Below are positions 15,969 to 23,759 of a DNA stretch of 64,000 bases, in pieces (position 1 is the stretch's first letter; every line of letters begins with the position of its first letter). The notes beneath the pieces are model-generated. The model saw only the letters and a program-made list of their open reading frames with translations, searched no databases and was not told where the DNA came from. The position numbers and the translations under genes are program-made. Source of the stretch: RYN-122 sp963761655 (GTDB lineage: Bacteria > Actinomycetota > Actinomycetes > Mycobacteriales > SCTD01); NCBI GenBank assembly GCA_963761655.1, contig CAVXHI010000003.1:186001-250000 (forward strand), written 5' to 3'.

Positions 15969-17357
15969 GTGACAGCTCCTGCCTCCACCACGCTGGGCGC
16001 GCTGCGCGCCAGCGGCCACGAGCACCGCACCGTCAAGGCCGAGGTGCGGGCCAACCTGCTGGCCCGGCTCGCTGCCGGCGAGCCGACGTTCCCCGGTCTG
16101 CTCGGCTTCGAGGACACCGTCCTGCCCGAGGTCGAGCGGGCGCTGATCGCCGGCCACGACGTCGTCCTGCTGGGCGAGCGCGGCCAGGGCAAGACCCGGC
16201 TCGCCCGCACCGTGGCCGGCCTGCTCGACGAGTGGGTGCCCGAGGTCGCGGGCTGCGAGATCCACGACCACCCCTACGCACCGGTCTGCGGGCGCTGCAC
16301 CCGGCTGCTCGCCGAGCTCGGCGACGAGCTGCCCGTGGCCTGGCTGCACCGGTCGGACCGCTACGGCGAGAAGCTCGCGACGCCGGACACGTCCGTCGGC
16401 GACCTCATCGGCGACGTCGACCCCATCAAGGTCGCCGAGGGCCGCACCCTGGGCGACCCCGAGACGGTCCACTACGGCCTCGTCCCCCGCACCAACCGCG
16501 GCGTCTTCACCCTCAACGAGCTGCCCGACCTCGCCGAGCGGATCCAGGTCGCCCTGCTGAACGTGCTCGAGGAGCGCGACGTCCAGGTCCGCGGCTACAC
16601 GCTGCGCCTGCCCCTGGACCTGCTGCTCATCGCGAGCGCCAACCCCGAGGACTACACCAACCGCGGCCGCATCATCACGCCGCTCAAGGACCGGTTCGGC
16701 ACCGAGGTCCGGACCCACTACCCGCTCGTCCTCGAGGACGAGGTGCGGGTCGTGCTGCAGGAGGCCGACCTGTCGGGCGCGGTCGTCCCGGACCACCTCG
16801 TCGAGATCGTCGCCCGGTACACCCGCGCCGTCCGTGACGCCCCGCAGGTCGACCAGCGCTCCGGCGTCTCCGCCCGGTTCGCCGTCGCCTCCGCCGAGAC
16901 CGTGGCAGCGTCCGCGGCCCGGCGTGCCGCGATCACGGGCGAGGCGCAGGCGGTCGCCCGGGTGAGCGACCTGCCCGCCGTCATCAGCGCCTCCCGCGGC
17001 AAGGTCGAGTTCGAGGCCGCCGAGGAGGGTCGCGAGACCGAGGTGCTGGCCCACCTGCTGCGCAAGGCCACCGCCGACACCTTCCGGGCCCGCCTCGCCG
17101 GCCTGGACCTCACGGCGCTGCAGGAGCGGGCCGCGGGCGACCCGGTCGAGACCGGCGACCTCGTGCCGGCCGCCGACCTGCTCGCCTCCCTCGGCCCCGT
17201 GCCCGGCCTGGCGCAGCTGCTCCAGCGGCTCGGCGTCGAGCAGGAGTCGCCCGGCCTCGCCGCGGCCGCCCTCGAGCTCGCCCTGGAGGGGCTGTACCTG
17301 AACCGGCGGCTGGCCAAGGAGACCGTCGGCGGCAAGGCCGTCTACGGGGGCCGGTGA
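15969..17357 (+). CDS. MoxR/magnesium-chelatase ChlI-like AAA+ ATPase
   Basis: AAA+ ATPase of 462 residues, a likely chaperone or remodeller paired with the downstream VWA protein. Walker A is LGERGQGKTRLAR, an arginine-finger-like region follows RGVFTLNELPDLAERIQ (Walker B/ChlI type), and LIASANPEDYTNRGRI is sensor 1. A Cys/His set (CEIHDHPYAPVCGRCTRL) inserted after Walker A could bind zinc and is not standard in MoxR. GTG start at 15969 behind GGGAG. It overlaps the next gene by GTGA. Confidence 0.87.
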   Translation: MTAPASTTLGALRASGHEHRTVKAEVRANLLARLAAGEPTFPGLLGFEDTVLPEVERALIAGHDVVLLGERGQGKTRLARTVAGLLDEWVPEVAGCEIHDHPYAPVCGRCTRLLAELGDELPVAWLHRSDRYGEKLATPDTSVGDLIGDVDPIKVAEGRTLGDPETVHYGLVPRTNRGVFTLNELPDLAERIQVALLNVLEERDVQVRGYTLRLPLDLLLIASANPEDYTNRGRIITPLKDRFGTEVRTHYPLVLEDEVRVVLQEADLSGAVVPDHLVEIVARYTRAVRDAPQVDQRSGVSARFAVASAETVAASAARRAAITGEAQAVARVSDLPAVISASRGKVEFEAAEEGRETEVLAHLLRKATADTFRARLAGLDLTALQERAAGDPVETGDLVPAADLLASLGPVPGLAQLLQRLGVEQESPGLAAAALELALEGLYLNRRLAKETVGGKAVYGGR

Positions 17358-17611
17358 GCCACGCCCCGATGACCGCAGCCGAGCTCAAGCGGCGGGTCCT
17401 GCTGACCGCTGTCCTGACGCTGGTGCTGTTCCTGGCGGCGACCTACGTCCACACGGCGAGCGGCGCCAGTGACTGGTGGCTCGTGCCCGTCGTCGTCCTG
17501 CTGTACGTCGGGGTGGTCCGACCGCTGATGGCCCCGGTCCGGGCCGCGAGCCGGCTGCGCCGCGACCTCGCCTACCAGGCCTTCCTCGAGATGCGGGAGG
17601 GCTCGCGATGA
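17354..17611 (+). CDS. Small two-helix membrane protein between AAA and VWA genes
   Basis: 85 residues with two hydrophobic segments (about 16-32, LLTAVLTLVLFLAATYV; about 41-56, WWLVPVVVLLYVGVV) joined by a short loop, and a basic C-terminal tail (RRDLAYQAFLEMREGSR). It overlaps both neighbours by four bases (GTGA, ATGA), so the three genes should be translated at matched levels. It may tether the ATPase/VWA pair to the membrane; that is inference. Confidence 0.75.
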   Translation: MSHAPMTAAELKRRVLLTAVLTLVLFLAATYVHTASGASDWWLVPVVVLLYVGVVRPLMAPVRAASRLRRDLAYQAFLEMREGSR

Positions 17612-19554
17612 CCTCCGCCTACCGGTACGGCGCCTGGGACGGCGGCCGCGACCCGCTCGAGCCGCCCTTCGACGTCGCCTCCGCCCTCGACGAGGTCGGC
17701 GAGCGCGTGCTGGCCGGAGACAGCCCGCGGCAGGCCCTGCGCGACCTGCTGCGCCGCGGCACCGACGGCCTGCGCGGCCTCGACGACCTCCGCCGCAAGG
17801 TGTCCAAGGCCCAGCGCGAGGCCCGCAAGAAGGGCCGCCTGGACGGGACGCTCGAGGAGGTCCGCGAGCTGCTCGAGCAGGCCCTGGAGCAGGAGAAGGC
17901 CGCGCTGTTCCCCGACCCGTCCGACGCCGCCCGGATGGCCGAGATGGAGCTCGACACGCTCCCCCGCGACACCGCCCGGGCCGTGCAGGAGCTCAAGCCG
18001 TACTCGTGGCGCAGCCCGGAGGCGAAGGCCACGTACGACCAGATCGACGACCTGCTGCGCCGGGAGGTCCTCGACAGCCAGTTCAAGGGGATGAAGGACG
18101 CCCTCGAGGGCGCGACCCCGCAGGACGTGCAGGCGGTCAAGGACATGATGTCCGACCTCAACCGCATGCTCGAGGCGGACGCTCGCGGGGAGCACACGCC
18201 CGAGCAGTTCGCCGCGTTCATGGAGGAGCACGGGGAGTTCTTCCCGTCGCAGCCCGAGTCCCTGGAGGAGCTCGTCGACGAGCTCGCCCGCCGCGCCGCG
18301 GCCCAGCAGCGCCTCATGGACTCGCTGACGCCGCAGCAGCGCCAGGAGCTCGGCGAGCTGATGCAGGGCGCCATGGACATGGACCTGCAGGCGCAGATGG
18401 CCCAGCTCGGCGACAACCTCCGGGCCGCCCGGCCCGACCTCCCCTGGGGTGGCCAGGAGCGGATGAAGGGCGAGCAGGGCATGGGGATGGGCGACGCCAC
18501 CACCGCCCTCGAGGAGCTCGCCGACCTCGAGGACCTCGAGGCGTCGCTGTCACAGGACTACCCGGGGGCCTCGCTCGACGACATCGACGAGGCCGCCGTG
18601 CAGCGGGCGCTCGGCCGCGGGGCGGTCGACGACGTCGCCGCGCTGCGCCGGATCGAGCGCGAGCTCATGGAGCAGGGGTACCTCGTGCGGGACGCCCAGG
18701 GCCGGCTCGAGCTGTCGCCCCGGGCGGTGCGCCGGCTCGGCGCGACCGCCCTGCGCAAGGTGTTCAGCCAGCTGTCCAGCAAGGGCCGCGGCGGTCACGA
18801 CGTCCGTGACGCCGGGGCCGCGGGCGACCGCACCGGTGCGAGCCGGCAGTGGGAGTTCGGCGACGAGCAGCCGCTCGACGTCGTCCGCACCGTCCGCAAC
18901 GCGGTGCTGAGGTCCGGTGCCGGCGACGTGACGCTCACCGTGCAGGACTTCGAGGTGGTCGAGACCGAGCGGCGCACCACGGCCGCGGTCGCGCTGCTCG
19001 TCGACCTGTCGTTCTCGATGGAGATCAACGGCGTCTGGGGCCAGGCCAAGCAGACGGCGCTGGCGCTGCACAGCCTGGTGACGACGCAGTTCCCGCAGGA
19101 CGCGATCGAGGTCATCGGCTTCTGCGACTACGCGTCCGTGCTGCGGCCCGAGCAGCTGGCCGGCCTCGACGCGCAGCGGGTGCAGGGCACGAACCTGCAG
19201 CACGCCCTCATGCTCGCCGGCCGGTTCCTCGCCAAGCACCCCGACAGCGAGCCGGTCGTCCTGGTCGTCACCGACGGCGAGCCGACGGCGCACCTCACCC
19301 GCGACGGGTACGCCGACTTCTGCTGGCCGCCGCTGCCCGAGACGCTCGAGCTGACGATGGCGGAGGTCGAGCGGATCACCCGCCGCGGCGCGACCATCAA
19401 CGTGTTCCTGCTCGACGACACCCCGGCGCTCGTCGACTTCGTGCACGGCATCGCCGCCCGCAACGGCGGCCGGGTGTTCAGCCCCGACCCGACCCGCCTC
19501 GGCGAGTACGTGGTCGGGGACTACCTCCGGGCCCGCCGCGGGCGGAACGGCTAG
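17608..19554 (+). CDS. VWA-domain protein (ChlD-like partner of the AAA ATPase)
   Basis: 648 residues. The first 400 are highly charged and helical (LLEQALEQEKAALF, SDLNRMLEADARGEHTPEQF), then a von Willebrand factor A domain spans about residues 465-640. The MIDAS motif appears as VDLSFSM (DxSxS), then the conserved Thr in QGTNLQHAL and VVTDGEPT. VWA proteins next to MoxR/ChlI AAA ATPases act as metal-dependent partners in complex assembly. The stop meets the convergent downstream gene inside CTAG. Confidence 0.87.
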   Translation: MTSAYRYGAWDGGRDPLEPPFDVASALDEVGERVLAGDSPRQALRDLLRRGTDGLRGLDDLRRKVSKAQREARKKGRLDGTLEEVRELLEQALEQEKAALFPDPSDAARMAEMELDTLPRDTARAVQELKPYSWRSPEAKATYDQIDDLLRREVLDSQFKGMKDALEGATPQDVQAVKDMMSDLNRMLEADARGEHTPEQFAAFMEEHGEFFPSQPESLEELVDELARRAAAQQRLMDSLTPQQRQELGELMQGAMDMDLQAQMAQLGDNLRAARPDLPWGGQERMKGEQGMGMGDATTALEELADLEDLEASLSQDYPGASLDDIDEAAVQRALGRGAVDDVAALRRIERELMEQGYLVRDAQGRLELSPRAVRRLGATALRKVFSQLSSKGRGGHDVRDAGAAGDRTGASRQWEFGDEQPLDVVRTVRNAVLRSGAGDVTLTVQDFEVVETERRTTAAVALLVDLSFSMEINGVWGQAKQTALALHSLVTTQFPQDAIEVIGFCDYASVLRPEQLAGLDAQRVQGTNLQHALMLAGRFLAKHPDSEPVVLVVTDGEPTAHLTRDGYADFCWPPLPETLELTMAEVERITRRGATINVFLLDDTPALVDFVHGIAARNGGRVFSPDPTRLGEYVVGDYLRARRGRNG

Positions 19555-20021
19555 CGCAGGGCGGGCTCGCTGTCGGGCGAGCAGACGCGGCACGGCTTGA
19601 GGGCCTGGGCGCGGGCCTCGGCGGGCGTCAGGTAGCCGGTCTCCTCGCGACCGTCGACCAGGCGGCAGCCGGGCAGGTGGTAGCTGGCCGTGCCGGCGAC
19701 CACGAGTCCGGCGACGTCGCGGGGGGCGGACGAGGCCGGCCCGGCCGCGGCGGACGCGGCCATCACCTCGATCAGCTCGTCGAGCTTGCCCTCGAGCCGG
19801 GCGCGGTCCTCGCGGGCGGCCGTCACGACGATCATGGCCGCGCCGACGACGACGAAGCTCAGGCCGATCAGCCCGCCGGAGAGCAGGTACGGGACCTGCG
19901 CGATGACGGACGTCTGGCTGGCGGCGCCGTTCCAGCCGACGGCGACGGCGAGGATGCCGACGGCGACGAGCACCACCCCGACGGGGCTGCCGAACTTGCC
20001 GAACTGCGGGGGCTGCGTCAC
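19551..20021 (-). CDS. Membrane protein with C-terminal Ada-like Cys motif
   Basis: 156 residues. Two transmembrane helices (about 14-30, VGVVLVAVGILAVAVGW; about 44-68, LLSGGLIGLSFVVVGAAMIVV) precede a short coiled region (REDRARLEGKLDELIEV). The end carries SYHLPGCRLVD, then PAEARAQALKPCRVC. This Cys...Cys-x2-Cys with a following EA-helix resembles the zinc-binding domain of the Ada methyl-phosphotriester sensor. It lies 28 bases upstream of the Liv ATPase LivF's 3' end region on the same strand, so it may be read through from the transporter operon. Function unknown. Confidence 0.68.
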   Translation of the reverse strand: MTQPPQFGKFGSPVGVVLVAVGILAVAVGWNGAASQTSVIAQVPYLLSGGLIGLSFVVVGAAMIVVTAAREDRARLEGKLDELIEVMAASAAAGPASSAPRDVAGLVVAGTASYHLPGCRLVDGREETGYLTPAEARAQALKPCRVCSPDSEPALR

Positions 20022-20049
20022 GGGCGGGTCCTCTCGGGGGCGGGGACCG

Positions 20050-20766
20050 TCACGACGACGTCCCCAGGTAGGTGGCACGGAGCTCGCCGGACTCCTCGAG
20101 CTCGCGGCCACGGCCGTCGAACGTGAGGGTCCCCTTCTCCATGATCAGGGCCTGGTCGGCGTAGGGCAGCACACCGACGTTCTGCTCGACGATGATCACC
20201 GTGGTGCCGTCGTCGTTGATCTGCGAGACGACCTGGAACACCGTCTGGGCCAGCTTCGGCGACAGGCCGAGCGAGGCCTCGTCGATCATCAGCAGCCGCG
20301 GCTTGCTCATGATCGCCCGGCCGATCGCGAGCATCTGCTGCTCGCCGCCGGACATCGTCCCGGCCAGCTGGTCCTTGCGCTCCTCGAGCCGCGGGAAGTA
20401 GCCGAAGACCTGCTCGATCGTCTCGCCGACGGTCTTGTCCTTGGCGCCGCGGACCCAGGCGCCGAGCTCGAGGTTCTTCAGCACGGTCAGGCCCGGCCAC
20501 ACCCGGCGGCCCTCCGGCGACAGGGCGATCCCGGCCTTGACGATGCCGGGGGCGTCCTTGCCGCTGACCTTCTTCCCGTCGAAGCGGATCTCGCCGCTCC
20601 AGGTCGGGAGCACGCCGGCCAGGCAGTTGACCGTGGTGGTCTTGCCGGCGCCGTTGAGCCCGAAGATGACGGCGGTCTCGCCCTCCTCGACGGAGAACGA
20701 GATGCCCTGCAGCACGGGCAGCGCGCCGTAGCCGGTGCGCAGCTCCTCGACCTCGAGCAGCGCCAT
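20050..20766 (-). CDS. livF: Branched-chain amino-acid-type ABC transporter ATPase LivF
   Basis: One of two ATPases driving uptake by a Liv-type importer. 238 residues with Walker A GLNGAGKTT, the signature MSGGEQQ and Walker B LLMIDEAS, and the EVEELRTGYGALPVLQG opening typical of LivF. The ATG overlaps the livG stop (TGATG). It is the last Liv gene in the minus-strand order livK-H-M-G-F. Substrate cannot be fixed from the ATPase; Liv-type systems also take up amides or urea. Confidence 0.93.
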   Translation of the reverse strand: MALLEVEELRTGYGALPVLQGISFSVEEGETAVIFGLNGAGKTTTVNCLAGVLPTWSGEIRFDGKKVSGKDAPGIVKAGIALSPEGRRVWPGLTVLKNLELGAWVRGAKDKTVGETIEQVFGYFPRLEERKDQLAGTMSGGEQQMLAIGRAIMSKPRLLMIDEASLGLSPKLAQTVFQVVSQINDDGTTVIIVEQNVGVLPYADQALIMEKGTLTFDGRGRELEESGELRATYLGTSS

Positions 20767-21746
20767 CAGAGGTCCTTCTTCTGACGGGTCGCGGGCTTGG
20801 CCGGGGCCTTCTTGGCGGGCGCCCGCTTGCGCGGGGCGCGCTTCACCGGGGTCTGCGCGACGTCGTCGTGGTGCTCGACCGCCTCCTCGAGCTGGGCCTC
20901 CAGGGCCGCGTCCTCCTCGGTCTCGACCGTCTGCGCCAGGGCCTCGGGGGCCTCGCCGCCGAGGTAGGCCGCGACGACCTCCGGGTGCGTCTGGATCACC
21001 GACGGCTTGCCCTCGGCCAGCAGCCGCCCGAAGTTCAGGACGTAGACGTGGTCGCAGACGCGGAGCACGAGCGGGACGTGGTGCTCGATGACGAGCATGG
21101 TCAGCCCGAACTCCTTGCGCAGCACCAGCAGGCGCTCGCCGAGCTCGTCGGACTCGTCCGGGCCCATGCCCGACGTCGGCTCGTCGAGCAGCAGGACGTC
21201 GGGGTCGGTGGCCAGCGCGCAGCCGAGCTCGAGCAGCTTGAGCGTGCCGTAGGACTGGCCGCCGACGCGCCGGTCACGGATGTCCTGCAGGCCGAGCAGG
21301 TCCAGGATCGCGTCGGCCCGGGCGGTGAGCTCGCGCTCCTTGCGGGCGGCGTTCGGCAGCCCCAGCAGGCCGCTGCCGACGTCGTAGCCGGCCTTGGCGT
21401 GCTGCGCGGTCTTGAGGTTCTCCATCGCCGTCGCGCTCTTGACCATCCCGACGTTCTGGAACGTCCGGCCGAACCCCATGGCCGCCTTCTGGTGCGGCGG
21501 CGCGTCGGTCACGTCGCGGCCGCGGTAGCGCACCCGCCCGGTCGTCGGCGTGTAGAAGCCGGTGATGCAGTTGAAGGCCGTCGTCTTGCCGGCGCCGTTG
21601 GGGCCGATCAGGCCGACGATCTCGAACTCGTTGACCTCCAGGTTGACGTCCTGGAGCGCCTGCAGGCCGCCGAAGCGGATCGACAGGTCGCTGATCTCGA
21701 GCACGGCGGAGCCGGCTCCAGGAGCGGTGCTGCTAGGCGCGGACAC
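20766..21746 (-). CDS. livG: Branched-chain amino-acid-type ABC transporter ATPase LivG with basic tail
   Basis: 326 residues. The ABC domain contains Walker A GPNGAGKTT, RTFQNVGMV (Q-loop) and VLLLDEPTSGM; the signature position reads GGQSYGTLK instead of LSGGQ, a degenerate C-loop often seen in LivG. About 60 extra residues follow the domain, ending in a Lys/Ala/Pro-rich tail (APRKRAPAKKAPAKPATRQ), longer than the usual 255-residue LivG and histone-like in composition. GTG start at 21746 overlaps livM by 14 bases. Confidence 0.9.
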   Translation of the reverse strand: MSAPSSTAPGAGSAVLEISDLSIRFGGLQALQDVNLEVNEFEIVGLIGPNGAGKTTAFNCITGFYTPTTGRVRYRGRDVTDAPPHQKAAMGFGRTFQNVGMVKSATAMENLKTAQHAKAGYDVGSGLLGLPNAARKERELTARADAILDLLGLQDIRDRRVGGQSYGTLKLLELGCALATDPDVLLLDEPTSGMGPDESDELGERLLVLRKEFGLTMLVIEHHVPLVLRVCDHVYVLNFGRLLAEGKPSVIQTHPEVVAAYLGGEAPEALAQTVETEEDAALEAQLEEAVEHHDDVAQTPVKRAPRKRAPAKKAPAKPATRQKKDL

Positions 21747-22836
21747 TGGAACCCTCCACCGCGGCCGGGCCGCTGTCGCTGTCGCCGTGCAGGGAGAACG
21801 GCTTGCCGAGCAGCCAGCTCGTCAGCGGCTTGATCTGCTGGCCGATGCCGCCCGGGTACTGCACGAGGGTCAGCAGCAGGCCGAGCGCCCCGATGAACTG
21901 CGGGAACGCGTCGCGCACGTTGGCCGGCAGGACGTCCTGCACGCCCGACAGGAAGGTGTTGTTGAGCAGGAAGTCCAGGACGGCGAACAGCGTGCTGCCG
22001 AGGATGACGCCGAGCCGGTTGCCGAGGCCGCCGACGACGGTCATGAGCACGAACGTCAGCGCGAGGAAGAAGCCGAACCCGCTCGAGCTGACGATGCCGA
22101 TCCGGAACGCGAACAGCGCGCCCGCGACACCGGCGAGGGCGCCCGACAGCGTGAAGGCGATGAGCTTGAACGCCGTCACGTTGACGCCGAACGCCTCCGC
22201 GACCCGCTCGTTCTCCTTGAGCGCGAGCAGCGCCCGGCCGCCCTTGGAGCGCAGCAGGCAGAAGTCGAGGTAGACCGCGCCGAGGAGGAAGGCCAGGCAG
22301 AACAGGTAGAAGTTGCCGTCGTCGAGCAGGAACTCGGGGCGGTCCGCGGGCTGACCGGCGCCGCCGTTGGTGAACTTCGGGATCTCGAACAGCGACCCCT
22401 CGAGGGTGAGCCCGAAGACCAGGGTGATCAGCGCCAGGTAGAGGCCGGTGATGCGCAGCGCGACCAGGCCGAGGGCGAAGGCGAACGCGGCCGACACCAC
22501 GGCGGCGAGCACGAACGTCAGCGCGAAGGGCACGCCCTGGACGGTCAGCGCGTAGGCCGCCGTGAACGCGCCGATGCCGACGAAGCCCTGGTGGCCGAGG
22601 GACAGCTGCCCGGTGTAGCCGATGATGATGTTGAGCGAGAGGCCGACGATCGCGTAGATGCAGGCGTCGGCGGCGACCGCGGAGTACTCCTGGGTGTTCG
22701 GGACGTAGAGCAGCAGCCAGGCCAGCAGCGGGACGACGACGAGCAGGCGCGGGACCCAGCGGACCGGCCCGAAGTCGCGGCCCTGCGGCTCGGCCGCGAC
22801 CGGCGTCGAGGCGGGGCGGGGCGGGGCGAGCGTCAT
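21733..22836 (-). CDS. livM: Branched-chain amino-acid-type ABC permease LivM
   Basis: Inner-membrane permease of 367 residues with about nine to ten hydrophobic segments. The family markers SLNIIIGYTGQLSLGHQGFVG and GGLGNRLGVILGS are present. It would pair with LivH to form the channel. ATG at 22836 shares a base with the livH stop. The last 30 residues are hydrophilic and face the cytoplasm. Confidence 0.92.
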   Translation of the reverse strand: MTLAPPRPASTPVAAEPQGRDFGPVRWVPRLLVVVPLLAWLLLYVPNTQEYSAVAADACIYAIVGLSLNIIIGYTGQLSLGHQGFVGIGAFTAAYALTVQGVPFALTFVLAAVVSAAFAFALGLVALRITGLYLALITLVFGLTLEGSLFEIPKFTNGGAGQPADRPEFLLDDGNFYLFCLAFLLGAVYLDFCLLRSKGGRALLALKENERVAEAFGVNVTAFKLIAFTLSGALAGVAGALFAFRIGIVSSSGFGFFLALTFVLMTVVGGLGNRLGVILGSTLFAVLDFLLNNTFLSGVQDVLPANVRDAFPQFIGALGLLLTLVQYPGGIGQQIKPLTSWLLGKPFSLHGDSDSGPAAVEGSSVRA

Positions 22837-23759
22837 CAGACCTCCTTGCCGAGCAGGCCGGCGGGCCGGACCAGGAGCACGCCGAGCAGGGCGACGAACA
22901 GCACGACGAGGCCGCTGCCCGGGACGTCCTCCTTGGGGATGTTCGCCTGCGCGAGCGCCTCGACGACGCCGATGACGACGCCGCCGAGGAACGCCCCCGG
23001 CAGGCTGGTGATCCCGCCGAAGACCGCGGCGGTGAAGGCCGGCACGAGGGCCAGGCCGGTGAGCGAGCCGGGGGCGACGAAGCCCACCGACCCGGACAGC
23101 AGGATCCCGGCGATGGCGCCGAGCAGGCCCGCGAGGCCCCAGGTCAGCGAGGAGATCCGGTTGACGCTGATGCCGACCAGGCTGGTCGCCGTGGGCTCCT
23201 GGGAGACCGCGATGATCGCGGTGCCGGTGCGGGTGCGGCTGAAGAACAGCGCGGACGCCAGGGCCAGCAGCCCCAGGACGACGACGATCAGGCCCTGCTG
23301 CGCGGTGATGCGCACGGCCCCGGCGTCGACGAGGTCGCCGGAGAAGATCCGCGGGTAGTTGCTCGGCTCGGCGCCGGCGACGAAGCCCTGCAGCGAGATG
23401 AGCAGCAGGGTGATGCCGGCGGTCGCCACCACCAGGGTGACCTTGGGGGCGTTGAACAGCGGCCGGACGACGACCCGCTCGGTCAGCAGCCCCAGCCCGA
23501 CGCCGGACGCCAGGCCCAGCACGACCGCGATCGGCAGCGGCAGGTCGGGCAGCACGCCGGTGCCCTGGTCGAAGAACAGCGTGACGAAGGCGGCCGACGT
23601 CCCGAACTCGGCCTGGGCGAAGTTGAAGACCTTGTTGCTCTTGTAGAGCAGGACCAGGCCGAGGCCGAGCAGGCCGTAGACGGCGCCCTGGATGGCGCCG
23701 CTGATGGCCGGCGCGACGACGTCGAGCGCGACGAGCTGGACGGAGGCAGGGTCGGTCAC
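22836..23759 (-). CDS. livH: Branched-chain amino-acid-type ABC permease LivH
   Basis: Permease of 307 residues, about eight hydrophobic helices. Diagnostic segments are LGLVLLYKSNKVFNFAQAEF, SLTWGLAGLLGAIAGI and AAVFGGITSLPGAFLGG. The GTG at 23759 overlaps the binding-protein stop (GTGA). Earlier in-frame sequence is the shadow of livK and is excluded. Confidence 0.92.
   Translation of the reverse strand: MTDPASVQLVALDVVAPAISGAIQGAVYGLLGLGLVLLYKSNKVFNFAQAEFGTSAAFVTLFFDQGTGVLPDLPLPIAVVLGLASGVGLGLLTERVVVRPLFNAPKVTLVVATAGITLLLISLQGFVAGAEPSNYPRIFSGDLVDAGAVRITAQQGLIVVVLGLLALASALFFSRTRTGTAIIAVSQEPTATSLVGISVNRISSLTWGLAGLLGAIAGILLSGSVGFVAPGSLTGLALVPAFTAAVFGGITSLPGAFLGGVVIGVVEALAQANIPKEDVPGSGLVVLFVALLGVLLVRPAGLLGKEV

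Noticed and set aside
12971..16837. Plus-strand open frame of over 1200 codons across the HD, inositol-synthase and FIST genes
   Set aside because: It is antisense to three genes with clear family motifs. Long stop-free frames are expected in very high-GC DNA. Only its last part, from 15969 in another frame, overlaps a real gene.
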